Below are positions 28,611 to 38,085 of a stretch of DNA of 64,000 nt, piece after piece. The notes beneath the pieces were generated by a model. It saw only the letters and a list, made by a program, of their open reading frames with translations, searched no databases and had not been told where the DNA came from. Where the stretch lies: contig CP098528.1 of NCBI GenBank assembly GCA_030440445.1, positions 1,550,001 through 1,614,000 of the forward strand. The letters run 5' to 3'. The position numbers were made by a program, and so were the translations under genes. Origin of the DNA: Halomonas sp. KG2. GTDB lineage: Bacteria > Pseudomonadota > Gammaproteobacteria > Pseudomonadales > Halomonadaceae. The stretch's first letter is position 1, and every line of letters starts with the position of its first letter.

Positions 28611-29804
28611 ATGGATCATTCCAAGCAGTTGATCGCAGTGATCGATGAGCCAGGGCAAGAGCGTGATGCGCTAGCAGAAGCGATTACGTGCGATGGCTTG
28701 TGGGTATTTGCAGCAGATAATATTGATAATTTGCCTGCCGACACAGCGCTTATCGTTGCACATGCAAGGGCAGTGCCGCGCCAGCAGTGGTCGCAGCTGA
28801 CACATCGTTTGCCTACCTTGGTTGTCAGTGATTCTCGTCAGGACGCGGACCTAATTAAGGCAGTTGATGTTGGTTTAGTTGACTATATTGTTCACCCGCT
28901 ACGCCACGCAGAACTGTTGCGCCGGATGATTCGCAAAGCCATTGAGCTTCACACATTGGCTCAGGAGCGAGACCGAGACCGAGAGCGGCTGGCCGAATTA
29001 AACGAAAGCTTGGAAACGCATTTAGCCTTGCTGCGTATGGACCAACAGAGCGGTGGTCATATTCAGCGCCGTTTATTGCCTATTCATCCCAAAATCATCA
29101 ATGGTGTGTACTACGATTACTGGTTCGCACCTTCGCTGTATTTGTCGGGAGACTTCCTTGACTATCAGCGCTATAACGATCGCTACAGCGCGTTCTATTT
29201 TGCCGATGTGTCTGGGCATGGGGCGTCCTCTGCGTTTGTTACCGTACTGCTCAAGTATCTATGTAACCGGTGGCTTAATGAGTGGGATGGCCAATCGCCA
29301 GAACAGTTGGCACCAAACTGGTTGGCGGCATTAAACCGAGAGTTGCAGGACACTGATATTGGCAAACACGCGACCTTGTTTGTTGGTGTCATTGACCACC
29401 AGGAGCGGACGCTTCACTATTCGCTCGGTGCACAGCTTCCTATGCCATTGCTAGTGTCTGGTGGTAAGCTAGTGCGTCTGGCAGGAGAGGGAATGCCAGT
29501 AGGTCTTTTTCCAGATGTAGAGTATCCTTCGCTCAGCTGTACTTTACCGGCCGATTTTCATTTATGGCTGTGTTCAGACGGTGTATTGGAATGCTTGCCG
29601 GGTAAGACACTCGACACGCGGCTCAAGGAACTTGAGCAATTAGTAAGTGAAAGTGTCACGCTTGAGCAGTTGCGCGACCGGCTAGCTAACACCAACTCCC
29701 TTCTTATAGAAGGTGATGCGGACAATGAGGCGAACCAGGACCGCGATGCTTTACCCGATGACCTGACAATCATGATGGTGAGCGGATTTGGTCATGCTGA
29801 TTGA
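28611..29804 (+). CDS. PP2C (SpoIIE-type) phosphatase with a degenerate receiver domain
   Basis: 397-aa regulator: N-terminal receiver-like domain (residues about 5-115), coiled linker (about 120-150) and C-terminal PPM/SpoIIE phosphatase (about 165-390). The phosphatase metal ligands are intact: LSGDFLDY, FADVSGHG, CSDGVLEC and DDLTIMM. The receiver has Ala where the phosphoacceptor Asp belongs (LIVAHARAVP) and His where the conserved Lys belongs (DYIVHPL), so it probably cannot be phosphorylated in the usual way. It overlaps the STAS gene by 11 bp. The order mlaA-PP2C-STAS-tal also occurs, as I recall, in Pseudomonas (PA2800-PA2796). Predicted role: dephosphorylate the STAS partner. Confidence 0.85.
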   Translation: MDHSKQLIAVIDEPGQERDALAEAITCDGLWVFAADNIDNLPADTALIVAHARAVPRQQWSQLTHRLPTLVVSDSRQDADLIKAVDVGLVDYIVHPLRHAELLRRMIRKAIELHTLAQERDRDRERLAELNESLETHLALLRMDQQSGGHIQRRLLPIHPKIINGVYYDYWFAPSLYLSGDFLDYQRYNDRYSAFYFADVSGHGASSAFVTVLLKYLCNRWLNEWDGQSPEQLAPNWLAALNRELQDTDIGKHATLFVGVIDHQERTLHYSLGAQLPMPLLVSGGKLVRLAGEGMPVGLFPDVEYPSLSCTLPADFHLWLCSDGVLECLPGKTLDTRLKELEQLVSESVTLEQLRDRLANTNSLLIEGDADNEANQDRDALPDDLTIMMVSGFGHAD

Positions 29805-30309
29805 AGAAGGCCGCATTAAAGCGGCGTTCGACTCCGGTGTTTTTGTTTTAAAATTATGCGGCGACGTGCGGTTGACGTTGTGCGCTACGCTTGATTCTCA
29901 GGCTCAGCGCCTAGCGGAAACGCCTGGGCTAACGGCGGTAATGATCGACCTGCGCGAAGCGACGAATGTTGATTCGACGGCGCTGGGTTTTCTGGCCAAA
30001 GTTGCTATGGCGGTAAAAGGGCGCTTAGAGCACCCACCCACCATCATTGCTGATAATCCAGATGTACGCAAAATGCTGGATGTAATGGGTTTTGCACGTT
30101 TTTTTACGCTGATGGAAGCACCCTTACAGCAAGCGTCGACACTAGCATCGGCCCTAGAAGACTTGCCGGCTGAACCCGCTGACGAAGAGGGGCTACGTGA
30201 ACGTATTTTAGAGGCCCATCGAATTCTGATGCATATGAACGAGCACAACCGCGAACAGTTTCAACCGCTTGTGGAAATGCTCGAAGCGCAAAATTCGACG
30301 GCCCACTAG
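29794..30309 (+). CDS. STAS-domain protein (anti-sigma factor antagonist type)
   Basis: 171 aa. The STAS domain (residues about 1-110) has the switch segment NVDSTALGFLAKV, whose Ser is the usual phosphorylation site. A helical C-terminal extension (about 115-171) is rich in Glu, His and Met. It is probably the substrate of the PP2C phosphatase encoded just upstream. The cognate kinase or anti-sigma factor is not in this window. Start ATG 29794 is chosen. The TTG at 29788 would add two residues. A terminator follows. Confidence 0.85.
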   Translation: MLIEEGRIKAAFDSGVFVLKLCGDVRLTLCATLDSQAQRLAETPGLTAVMIDLREATNVDSTALGFLAKVAMAVKGRLEHPPTIIADNPDVRKMLDVMGFARFFTLMEAPLQQASTLASALEDLPAEPADEEGLRERILEAHRILMHMNEHNREQFQPLVEMLEAQNSTAH

Positions 30310-30352
30310 CAGCGCACGTCATCTGTAGGTAGGTTTCAAGTATATACTAGAC

Positions 30353-30390
30353 AAGGCCCTCCTGAGATAAACATCCTGGAGGGCCTTTTG
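30353..30390 (+). terminator. Rho-independent terminator after the STAS gene
   Basis: A 10-bp perfect stem, AAGGCCCTCC with GGAGGGCCTT across a 15-base loop, then TTTT. It ends the mlaA-PP2C-STAS operon. The left flank lacks a long A-run, so termination of tal from the other side is less certain. Confidence 0.85.
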
Positions 30391-30444
30391 GCTTCTGCTG
30401 CCGCCTATATCGGTGTTAGCGATGCAGCGGAGTCAGCAATCGAA

Positions 30445-31383
30445 TTAGCTGCTGCGAAGCTTGCTAAGCAATTCTTCGAGCTTGCGCTGGTCAGCCATAA
30501 ACTTGCGAATACCTTCTGCCAGTTTATCCGTCGCCATTTCATCTTCGTTCATTGCCCAGCGGAAATCTGCCTGCGCTAACGCTTCACTCGGTGCGCTGCT
30601 GGCTGCTTTGGGAATGAGTTGTTGCGGCAACTCTCCTTGAAGTTCGTCTAGTTCGTTGAGTAGTGCAGGGGATATCGTCAAGCGATCACAGCCAGCGAGC
30701 GCCTGAATTTCACCCACGTTTCTGAAACTTGCGCCCATGACGATGGTGGGGTAGCCATGGCCTTTGTAGTAGTCGTAAATGCGCTTAACAGACTGCACGC
30801 CTGGGTCGTTGGCACCGCTAAAATCTGTGTCAGGGGCTTTGGCTTTATGCCAATCGAGAATACGGCCTACGAACGGTGAAATGAGCGTTGCACCAGCATC
30901 TGCACAGGCCTGTGCTTGGGCAAAGCCAAATAATAGGGTTAAGTTAGTGCGAATGCCGTCACGTTCAAGTTGGCGAGCGGCTTGGATGCCTTCCCAGGTC
31001 GATGCCATCTTGATCAAAATACGCTCTGGGCCCACGCCCTGCTGGGCGTATCGCTCAATCAGCGAGTGTGCCTTGGCAATGGTGGCATCACGATCAAACG
31101 ATAGTCGGGCACTGACTTCCGTCGACACGTAGCCGGGTACCAGCTCGCTGATTTCGCTGCCGATATCAACGGCTACTCGATCTACGGCATCTTCCAGGTC
31201 GGTGCTTTGTTTAGCAATACTGGCGAGTCGTGCACGTCGCTCTTCCTGCTGAGCAGCTTGCAAAATGAGCGAGGGGTTAGTCGTGGCATCTTGTGGCTTA
31301 AAGCGGCGGATAGCGTCAAGGTCGCCGGTGTCAGCGACAACCGTGGTCATCTCTTTTAATTGAGTTAGTAGGCTAGTGGCCAT
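30445..31383 (-). CDS. tal: Transaldolase
   Basis: Transfers dihydroxyacetone units in the non-oxidative pentose phosphate pathway. The 312-aa TIM-barrel shows the start [30 protein letters not shown] (residues about 32-41), the Schiff-base Lys in [12 protein letters not shown] (near 130) and [11 protein letters not shown] near 175. The start is ATG 31383, with AAGGAAGG just upstream. A 5' extension to 31464 is open but unlike the family. Convergent with the mlaA operon and divergent from the MFS gene. Confidence 0.95.
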   Translation of the reverse strand: MATSLLTQLKEMTTVVADTGDLDAIRRFKPQDATTNPSLILQAAQQEERRARLASIAKQSTDLEDAVDRVAVDIGSEISELVPGYVSTEVSARLSFDRDATIAKAHSLIERYAQQGVGPERILIKMASTWEGIQAARQLERDGIRTNLTLLFGFAQAQACADAGATLISPFVGRILDWHKAKAPDTDFSGANDPGVQSVKRIYDYYKGHGYPTIVMGASFRNVGEIQALAGCDRLTISPALLNELDELQGELPQQLIPKAASSAPSEALAQADFRWAMNEDEMATDKLAEGIRKFMADQRKLEELLSKLRSS

Positions 31384-31545
31384 GCATCCTTCCTTGTCGT
31401 CGTTGAGATAGTTGTCGTTGGGGTACTTTAGCAAGGGCATTGCGTGGCGAACAGAGACCGACAAATGAATTGAAATCGATTATTATTAGCGGCCTATCTA
31501 TTCAGCGGCATTCTCTGCTGAATAATGCCAACTTCAAGGATGTTT

Positions 31546-32739
31546 ATGGAACTTAATCCTCGTCGGGTGGCGCTGTTGGTGGCGGCCAACACAGCGCTTG
31601 CGCCGTTTGCGATTGATGCTTACTTACCAGCCATTGGGGTACTGGCAGAAAACATCAATGCGAGTATTCATCATACTGAACTCTCAATCAGTATGTTTTT
31701 ATTTGGCTTCGCAATCGGTCAGCTGTGCTTTGGGCCGCTGTCAGACAGGGTGGGGCGTAAACCTGTTTTGCTCAGTGGCTTAGTGGTGTTTATGCTCGCA
31801 AGCCTAATGATCACCACCGTTGATAGCTTGCCGTCTTTGCTGGTATGGCGATTCATTCAAGCATTGGGTGGCGGCGCTTGCGTGGTTAACTCTGCGGCGA
31901 TTGTGCGTGACTGTTTTAGCGGACGTGAAGCCGCTAAAGTCATGTCGACGATGGCCATGATCATGATGCTTGCGCCGTTGGTGGCACCTGCCGTGGGTAG
32001 CCTCTTGTTGCACATTGCGGGATGGTGGCTGATATTTGTGTTTTTGGCCGCTTATGCAGGGTTCTTGCTTTGGCTGCTAGGTACTCGTTTACCCGAAACA
32101 CGAGATACTAACTTGCCTGCTGCTTCGCCACGTCAAGTCGTACGTAACTATGTCAGTGTGCTGCGACACAAAGAGGGGATGGGCTACATTTGCGCTGTCG
32201 CAGCTTCATTCGCTGGGCTGTTTGCTTTTGTAACCGCCTCTCCATTTTTATACTTAGACTACTTCTCACTATCGCCTAGCGTTTACCCAATGGTATTTGG
32301 CGTCAATGTTCTGGTGATTGCGCTGTCTAATCGCGTCAATATTCATTTGCTGCGTAAGCGTTCACCACAACAGAATTTACGACTAGGGTTAACGATTCAG
32401 TTAATTGCAGCACTGGGGCTGGTTATCGCGACAGCGCTTAATTTTGCGTCGCTGTATGTGGTGGTGCCTCTAGTCATGCTGTTTACCGGCATGATTGGTT
32501 TGATCACGCCTAATGCCATTTCTGCGTTATTGGACCATTTTGGACATATCAGTGCCACGGCGACTGCACTACTAGGTGGCATCCAGTTTAGTTGTGGCGC
32601 AATTGCTGGGGTGCTGGTGGGCTTGTTCCAGGTAGAGCACCTATGGCCGATGGTGCTTACTATGCTGGGGGCCGCGTTGCTGGGTAATATCGGCGTCCGA
32701 AAGCTGACAAGAAAGCCCGCCTACGATGATTCGTACTGA
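31546..32739 (+). CDS. Bcr/CflA family MFS drug-efflux transporter
   Basis: 397-aa inner-membrane protein with 12 predicted helices. DHA1-family features: the AIDAYLPA segment in helix 1 (about residues 18-26), motif A GPLSDRVGRKPVLL after helix 2 (about 66-79) and WRFIQALGGGACVVN in helix 4. The Shine-Dalgarno AAGG sits 6 bases before ATG 31546, so the upstream ATGs at 31525 and 31540 are not preferred. The substrate is unknown; homologues export bicyclomycin, chloramphenicol or amino acids. Confidence 0.87.
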   Translation: MELNPRRVALLVAANTALAPFAIDAYLPAIGVLAENINASIHHTELSISMFLFGFAIGQLCFGPLSDRVGRKPVLLSGLVVFMLASLMITTVDSLPSLLVWRFIQALGGGACVVNSAAIVRDCFSGREAAKVMSTMAMIMMLAPLVAPAVGSLLLHIAGWWLIFVFLAAYAGFLLWLLGTRLPETRDTNLPAASPRQVVRNYVSVLRHKEGMGYICAVAASFAGLFAFVTASPFLYLDYFSLSPSVYPMVFGVNVLVIALSNRVNIHLLRKRSPQQNLRLGLTIQLIAALGLVIATALNFASLYVVVPLVMLFTGMIGLITPNAISALLDHFGHISATATALLGGIQFSCGAIAGVLVGLFQVEHLWPMVLTMLGAALLGNIGVRKLTRKPAYDDSY

Positions 32740-32764
32740 TGCTTTGTGCGGATGATTGATTTAA

Positions 32765-33496
32765 ATGAATAACTCGTTGCCATGGATAGACATGCCACTT
32801 GGCGTGTGGCTAGCCTGTTCTGCCGTATTAATGCTGGGTGCTTTCGTACAGCGTGCGACAGGTTTCGGTTTGGCAGTAGTCGGGGCGCCACTACTGTTGA
32901 TGCTAGAACCACGTTTGGTGCCGGTAGTACTCGTGTTGTTTGGGTTTACTGTTTCATTGCTGATGGTACGCCACTACTGGCAAGAAATACGCCTGGACGC
33001 GATCGGCATTGCCTTGATTGGCCGCTTGCCAGGGAATGCGCTGGGCATTTGGTTATTGTTAACTGCTCCGTTGGTGGTGCTCGAAAAACTGATCGCCGCT
33101 ATCGTGTTGTTTGCTGTGATAGTAACGCTGTTTCGTTTTCATCCTCCCGTCAACCGTGTGACGCTGTTCCTGGCAGGTGTGCTGTCAGGCGTTTTTGGCA
33201 CGGTGGCCGCCATCGGTGGTCCTCCAATCGTCCTGCTAATGCACGGCTTTCCACCTGATCGCCTGCGCGGTAATTTGGCTGCCTTCTTTATTCTGACATC
33301 TCTTCTAACGCTTATAACGCTATCGCTCGCGGGCCAGGTGTCCGCTTGGCATTTTAAATTGGCGTTGACGTTTCTACCTGCCGTGCTAATCGGGAATGCG
33401 CTGGCAGATGTGGTCGCCCACCGGTTGGATAGGCGGTTGCTGCAGGGAGTCTCGCTTGGGCTATGTACGTTAGCCGCATTGGGCTTATTAATGTAG
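32765..33496 (+). CDS. TauE/SafE family membrane protein
   Basis: 243-aa permease-like protein with about eight hydrophobic segments. The two family repeats are visible: GAFVQRATGFGLAVVGAPLL near residue 25 and LSGVFGTVAAIGGPPIVLL near 145. Members export sulfite, sulfoacetate or other organic anions, but the substrate here cannot be read from sequence. It lies 25 bp after the MFS gene, so cotranscription is likely. The Pho-regulated pst operon begins downstream on its own promoter. Confidence 0.87.
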   Translation: MNNSLPWIDMPLGVWLACSAVLMLGAFVQRATGFGLAVVGAPLLLMLEPRLVPVVLVLFGFTVSLLMVRHYWQEIRLDAIGIALIGRLPGNALGIWLLLTAPLVVLEKLIAAIVLFAVIVTLFRFHPPVNRVTLFLAGVLSGVFGTVAAIGGPPIVLLMHGFPPDRLRGNLAAFFILTSLLTLITLSLAGQVSAWHFKLALTFLPAVLIGNALADVVAHRLDRRLLQGVSLGLCTLAALGLLM

Positions 33497-33547
33497 CACT
33501 TGCGCAATGCAGCACTCTTAACTGAAAAATCATTCCGATGACTTAGA

Positions 33548-33565
33548 GTGTCATAAAGTTGTCAT
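33548..33565 (+). promoter_or_regulatory. Pho box upstream of pstS
   Basis: GTGTCATAAAGTTGTCAT contains two TGTCAT direct repeats 11 bases apart, as in the PhoB consensus (CTGTCATAWAWCTGTCAT), with only minor mismatches. It is 62 bases before the pstS ATG and predicts induction by phosphate starvation. Confidence 0.88.
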
Positions 33566-33626
33566 CGAAACGGTGCAAAGTACGTCTTGCGAAGGCCAGA
33601 ACCCGACATCGACAGGAGTATTTCGC

Positions 33627-34640
33627 ATGAACCGTATTCTAAAAACCACCGTTATCGCGGCTGCAGTAATGAGCGTTGCCGGTGTTGCTCAGGCACGTGA
33701 CCAGATCCGCATCGTAGGTTCCAGTACCGTTTATCCATTTGCCAGCTACGTTACTGAAGAGTTCGGTGCCACTACCGGCAATCCGACGCCTGTTATTGAA
33801 TCAACTGGTTCGGGCGGCGGTTTGCGCCTGTTCTGTAATGGTATTGGCGAAGGTACGCCGGATATCACCAACGCTTCTCGCCGCATGAAGGCTTCCGAGT
33901 TTGAGCGTTGTGAAGAGAACGGCGTTACCGACATCACCGAAGCTAAAATCGGTTCTGACGGCATCGTATTGGGCCAATCAAGCGAAAATGATGACGTTGC
34001 TTTAACCCGTGAACAGATTTTCATGGCGGTAGCTGCCATGGTGCCTGTTGATGGCGAATTGGTTGAAAACCCCTACACCAACTGGAGCGAGATCGACTCT
34101 TCGCTGCCAGACCGCGAAATCTCCATTTATGGACCGCCCACGACTTCTGGTACCCGCGATGCATTTGAAGAGCTGGTAATGGAAGCTGCGTCTGAGGGTA
34201 TGGATGTTTACGGCGATGAAGCCTACACCGATATTCGCTCTGACGGTGTTTACATCGATGCCGGTGAAAACGACAACCTGATCGTTCAGCGCCTTTCAGA
34301 AGACACCGGTGCCTTTGGTATCTTCGGCTACTCTTTCCTCGAAGAGAATGCTGACACTATCAGCGCTGCCAGCATTGATGGCGTTGAGCCTGAGGCTGAC
34401 GCGATCAGTTCAGGTGAGTACCCGGTAGCACGCTCACTGTGGTTCTACGTGAAGAATCAGCATGCTGAAGAAGTATCGCCGATGTACGACTACGTCGATA
34501 TGTTTATGAGCGAAATGATGATTGGCAACGATGGCTATCTGCGTGATATCGGCTTGATCGTTTTGCCAGAAGCTGAGCGTGAAGAGTGGCGCCAAAGTGT
34601 CGCTGACCGCACGACAATGACAGCAGACGTTCTTAAGTAA
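33627..34640 (+). CDS. pstS: Phosphate-binding protein PstS
   Basis: Periplasmic high-affinity phosphate receptor of the Pst ABC transporter. The 337-aa precursor has a Sec signal peptide cleaved after AQA (residues about 1-22). The mature start RDQIRIVGSSTVYPFA carries the phosphate-binding Ser/Thr loop. TGSGGG (about 58-63), a DITNASR segment and TSGTRD (about 172-177) complete the binding pocket. The protein is acidic, as expected for a halophile periplasmic protein. Start ATG 33627 with AGGAG 8 bases upstream. The sequence resembles the Pseudomonas-type PstS with a compact anion site. Confidence 0.94.
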   Translation: MNRILKTTVIAAAVMSVAGVAQARDQIRIVGSSTVYPFASYVTEEFGATTGNPTPVIESTGSGGGLRLFCNGIGEGTPDITNASRRMKASEFERCEENGVTDITEAKIGSDGIVLGQSSENDDVALTREQIFMAVAAMVPVDGELVENPYTNWSEIDSSLPDREISIYGPPTTSGTRDAFEELVMEAASEGMDVYGDEAYTDIRSDGVYIDAGENDNLIVQRLSEDTGAFGIFGYSFLEENADTISAASIDGVEPEADAISSGEYPVARSLWFYVKNQHAEEVSPMYDYVDMFMSEMMIGNDGYLRDIGLIVLPEAEREEWRQSVADRTTMTADVLK

Positions 34641-34736
34641 GTTGGTAGGTCAGGTGTAAAAGTGGCCGGCAGCGCAAGCTGTCGGCCCATTATTGTTGAA
34701 AGGTTTCTTAACCGGTGACGACGTGAGAGAGATGCG

Positions 34737-35987
34737 ATGCAGACCAACCAGCTTCTACTGATTTTTTGTGCTGCACTATTGCTGCTGGGGCTGCTGGCTT
34801 TTTTTGCTGGCCGTTCAAAAGCCACTCGGTTCCGTAGCGCGGGCACGGCTATGTTTGCTCAGCCAGATCAATACGCCTGGTTTACCGTGCTCTCTACCGC
34901 CGGGCCTGCGGTACTGGTTAGTGCGCTAGGAGCATTTGCACTGCTATTAATGGGGGCAAATATCCCCACGCTCTATTTATTTGCGGCGAGTTTGGTAGTG
35001 GCAGCCATAGGGCTAATGGTGAGCCTTAACCAAGTGAAGCCCGATTTTCATGCCCGTCAAGCCATAGAGTCGGTAATCGGTAAAGTTTTGGCTGGGGCAG
35101 CATTAATTTCGATTTTCACTACCTTTGGTATTTTGTTCTCGATCATTTCCGAGGCGCTGCGCTTTTTTCAAATGCACAGCTTCTGGGAATTTATTACCGG
35201 CACCACCTGGAACCCGGGTGCAAGCTTTTTAGCTGCAGCGGGTCGCGGTGATGGTGGCGGCGCTGAGTTTGGCTCGGTACCGCTGTTCGCTGGCACCTTT
35301 ATGATTACTGCCATCGCCATGCTGGTGGCGGTGCCTGTCGGTTTGCTCTCAGCAATTTACATGTCCGAATTTGCGCCAAGTAGAGTGCGCACCGTTGCCA
35401 AGCCGGTGTTAGAGGTTTTGGCGGGTATTCCTACCGTGGTTTACGGCTTTTTTGCCGCCATCACCGTAGCGCCGATTATCGTTAATATCGCTGGTTTTTT
35501 GGGGCTCGACGCTTCTTATAACAATGCGCTGGCGCCTGGCATTGTGATGGGCATTATGATCATACCGTTTATCTCATCGCTGTCTGACGACGTGATCAAC
35601 TCGGTGCCTGATAGCATGCGCCAAGGGTCGCTGGCACTGGGTATGACTAAAGGGGAAACCATTCGTGATGTGGTGGTGCCCGCTGCAATGCCAGGGATTA
35701 TCTCTGCTGCGCTCTTAGGTATGTCGCGTGCGATGGGTGAAACCATGATTGTGGTGATGGCCGCGGGTATGCGTCCCAACTTAACCGCCAATCCTCTGGA
35801 AGATATGACCACGGTCACCGTGCGCATTGTGGCGGCATTAACTGGCGACCAAGAGTTTGCAAGTGCTGAAACGCTATCGGCTTTCGCGTTAGGGCTTGTG
35901 CTGTTCGTTGTTACGCTTGTGCTTAATTTGGTGTCGGTTCTGATGATCCGTCGTTTCCGCGAAAAATATCGCGTGAATAACCTATAA
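34737..35987 (+). CDS. pstC: Phosphate ABC transporter permease PstC
   Basis: Inner-membrane permease subunit of 416 aa, about 100 residues longer than E. coli PstC (319 aa). The extra length is an N-terminal module with helices at residues about 5-24, 55-80 and 84-100. The C-terminal ABC permease core has SEFAPSRVR, LAGIPTVVYGFFA and the EAA-loop region LALGMTKGETIRDVVVPAAM. It lies 96 bp after pstS and 18 bp before pstA. Confidence 0.93.
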   Translation: MQTNQLLLIFCAALLLLGLLAFFAGRSKATRFRSAGTAMFAQPDQYAWFTVLSTAGPAVLVSALGAFALLLMGANIPTLYLFAASLVVAAIGLMVSLNQVKPDFHARQAIESVIGKVLAGAALISIFTTFGILFSIISEALRFFQMHSFWEFITGTTWNPGASFLAAAGRGDGGGAEFGSVPLFAGTFMITAIAMLVAVPVGLLSAIYMSEFAPSRVRTVAKPVLEVLAGIPTVVYGFFAAITVAPIIVNIAGFLGLDASYNNALAPGIVMGIMIIPFISSLSDDVINSVPDSMRQGSLALGMTKGETIRDVVVPAAMPGIISAALLGMSRAMGETMIVVMAAGMRPNLTANPLEDMTTVTVRIVAALTGDQEFASAETLSAFALGLVLFVVTLVLNLVSVLMIRRFREKYRVNNL

Positions 35988-36005
35988 CGTCGAGGAACTG
36001 TTTCG

Positions 36006-37172
36006 ATGAGCCATACTTTTGACGAAATCAGCCAGCAGCTTAAAAAGCGCCACCGGAAGTCTGCCCGCCTCAAATGGATAACCATGGGGTCGTTAGGGCT
36101 GGCAGGCTTGTTCCTGGTGCTGTTTTTTGCAGACATGCTGACTAAAGGTCTGCCTGCTTTTCAGCAAGCGTATATACAAGTCGAAATCAACTATACCGAA
36201 GAAGCCGAGACCGATGGGCGGCAGGCGTTTGATGAAGAGCTGCTGCCCATTATCAGCCGCACGGTAGTGCGCGTGATCCCGATGGAACTTCGCAATAATC
36301 CTGACATGATTGGTACCAGCGAAACCCAGTGGGTGCTAGCGACCAGTGGGGTGGATCAGTATCTGAAAGGTCACCGACATCGTTTAAGTGAAGAAGAACA
36401 GGCGGCTATTGATGCCCTGGTTGAAGCGGGTCAGGTCGATCTTCGCTTCAATAGCACCTTCTTTGGTTCGGGTGATTCAAAAATTGCCGAGAATGCAGGT
36501 ATCCTCTCGGCCGTTGTCGGTACCGTGATGACAATGATCGTCACCCTGGCTATCTCGTTCCCTATCGGCGTCATGACGGCGATTTATCTGGAGGAGTTTG
36601 CTCCAGACAACCGCTTTACTCAGCTCATTGAAATTAATATCAACAACCTTGCTGCGATTCCCTCGATTCTATTTGGTCTGCTGGGTCTTGCGATCTTTAT
36701 TAACTTCTTTGGGGTGCCGCGTTCGTCGCCGTTAGCGGGTGGTATGACGCTGGCGCTGATGACGCTCCCCGTTATTATTATCTCAACACGTACTGCGCTG
36801 CGTAGCGTGCCGGAATCCATCCGCCATGCTGGCTTTGGGGTGGGGTGTTCGCGCTGGCAAGTGGTGCGGGATCACGTTTTACCGTTAGCTATGCCAGGTA
36901 TTATGACCGGCTCTATTATTGGCTTGGCGCAAGCGATGGGTGAAACAGCACCGTTGATTATCGTGGGTATGGTGGCTTTTATCCCCGATGTGGGGGCTTC
37001 ATTTACCGAAGCAGCCACCGTCATGCCTGCTCAAATATTTACCTGGTCAGGTGAGCCAGAGCAGGCGTTTGTAGAAAAAACCGCCGGCGGTATTTTGGTG
37101 CTACTCACCATACTCATCTCACTCAACGCCTTTGCCGTTGTGTTACGTAAGAAATTTGAGCGTCGCTGGTAG
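36006..37172 (+). CDS. pstA: Phosphate ABC transporter permease PstA
   Basis: Second Pst permease, 388 aa against 296 in E. coli. A membrane helix (about residues 23-45) is followed by a periplasmic insertion of roughly 110 residues (about 50-155) that E. coli PstA lacks. The permease core then begins. Core motifs are YLEEFAPDNR, NLAAIPSILFGLLGL and the EAA-like GVGCSRWQVVRDHVLPLAMPG. The long forms of PstC and PstA occur together in pseudomonads and relatives. Confidence 0.93.
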   Translation: MSHTFDEISQQLKKRHRKSARLKWITMGSLGLAGLFLVLFFADMLTKGLPAFQQAYIQVEINYTEEAETDGRQAFDEELLPIISRTVVRVIPMELRNNPDMIGTSETQWVLATSGVDQYLKGHRHRLSEEEQAAIDALVEAGQVDLRFNSTFFGSGDSKIAENAGILSAVVGTVMTMIVTLAISFPIGVMTAIYLEEFAPDNRFTQLIEININNLAAIPSILFGLLGLAIFINFFGVPRSSPLAGGMTLALMTLPVIIISTRTALRSVPESIRHAGFGVGCSRWQVVRDHVLPLAMPGIMTGSIIGLAQAMGETAPLIIVGMVAFIPDVGASFTEAATVMPAQIFTWSGEPEQAFVEKTAGGILVLLTILISLNAFAVVLRKKFERRW

Positions 37173-37190
37173 GCCAGCGCGATAGAGGAC

Positions 37191-38078
37191 ATGATTATGA
37201 ATAGCCAAGCACCTGTAATGAATAGCCAAGCATCTGTAATGAATAGCCAAGCATCTGTAATGAATGGCCAGCAAGTCCCTGCGGCTGGGCAACCCTACAC
37301 ACGAAACGACGCTGCGTGCCACGACCTGAGCTTCAAGGTTCGCGATTTGAATCTGTGGTATGGCAAAAACCAAGCGTTGAATAATCTGAATATTGATCTA
37401 TTTCAGAAAAATGTGACGGCACTGATTGGCCCTTCGGGGTGTGGTAAGTCGACGTTTTTACGCTGCTTGAACCGCATGAACGACTTGATTCCTAGCGTAC
37501 GAGTCGAAGGTTTGGTTGAGATGGATGGGTTAGATGTTAATGCGCCTAAAATGGATGAAGTGGCGCTGCGTCGCCGGGTGGGCATGGTATTCCAAAAGCC
37601 CAATCCGTTTCCTAAGTCGATCTTTGAAAATATCGCTTACGCACCACGCATGCACGATTTGGTCAGTCGTAAAGCCGAGCAGGAAGAGTTGGTTGAAAAA
37701 GCGCTGCGCGACGCCGGGCTGTGGAACGAGGTGAAAGACAAGCTGCATGAGCCAGGTACCTCTCTCTCTGGTGGTCAACAACAGCGTTTGTGTATTGCCC
37801 GAGCGATTGCAGTTCAGCCAGATGTGATTTTAATGGATGAACCGACGTCGGCGCTTGACCCGATCTCGACTGCAACCATCGAAGATTTGATGGATAAGCT
37901 GAAAGAGCAGTTCACCATTATTACCGTGACGCATAATATGCAGCAGGCCGCACGGGTAGCCGACTACACAGCATTTTTCCATCTGGGAGAGATCATCGAG
38001 TACAACGATACCAAAGTGATGTTCTCAACCCCGGCACAGAAAAAAACCGAAGACTATATCTCCGGTCGTTACGGTTAA
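37191..38078 (+). CDS. pstB: Phosphate ABC transporter ATPase PstB
   Basis: ATPase subunit of 295 aa. Walker [10 protein letters not shown] (residues about 81-89), Q-loop [10 protein letters not shown], signature LSGGQQQR (about 190-197), Walker [13 protein letters not shown] and the switch His in TVTHN are all intact. The N-terminus carries a 21-bp tandem repeat that encodes (MNSQAxV)3 and adds an unstructured tail of about 35 residues. Any of the four repeated ATGs (37197, 37218, 37239, 37260), or 37191, could serve as a start. GAGGAC precedes 37191. A terminator follows; phoU is absent. Confidence 0.93.
   Translation: MIMNSQAPVMNSQASVMNSQASVMNGQQVPAAGQPYTRNDAACHDLSFKVRDLNLWYGKNQALNNLNIDLFQKNVTALIGPSGCGKSTFLRCLNRMNDLIPSVRVEGLVEMDGLDVNAPKMDEVALRRRVGMVFQKPNPFPKSIFENIAYAPRMHDLVSRKAEQEELVEKALRDAGLWNEVKDKLHEPGTSLSGGQQQRLCIARAIAVQPDVILMDEPTSALDPISTATIEDLMDKLKEQFTIITVTHNMQQAARVADYTAFFHLGEIIEYNDTKVMFSTPAQKKTEDYISGRYG
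37197..37277 (+). repeat. 21-bp tandem repeat at the 5' end of pstB
   Basis: Units start at 37197, 37218, 37239 and 37260. The first three differ at a single base (Pro versus Ser codon) and the fourth is partial. Each unit is in frame and begins ATGAATAGCCAAGCA or similar. Confidence 0.95.
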
Positions 38079-38085
38079 CCAAGAC

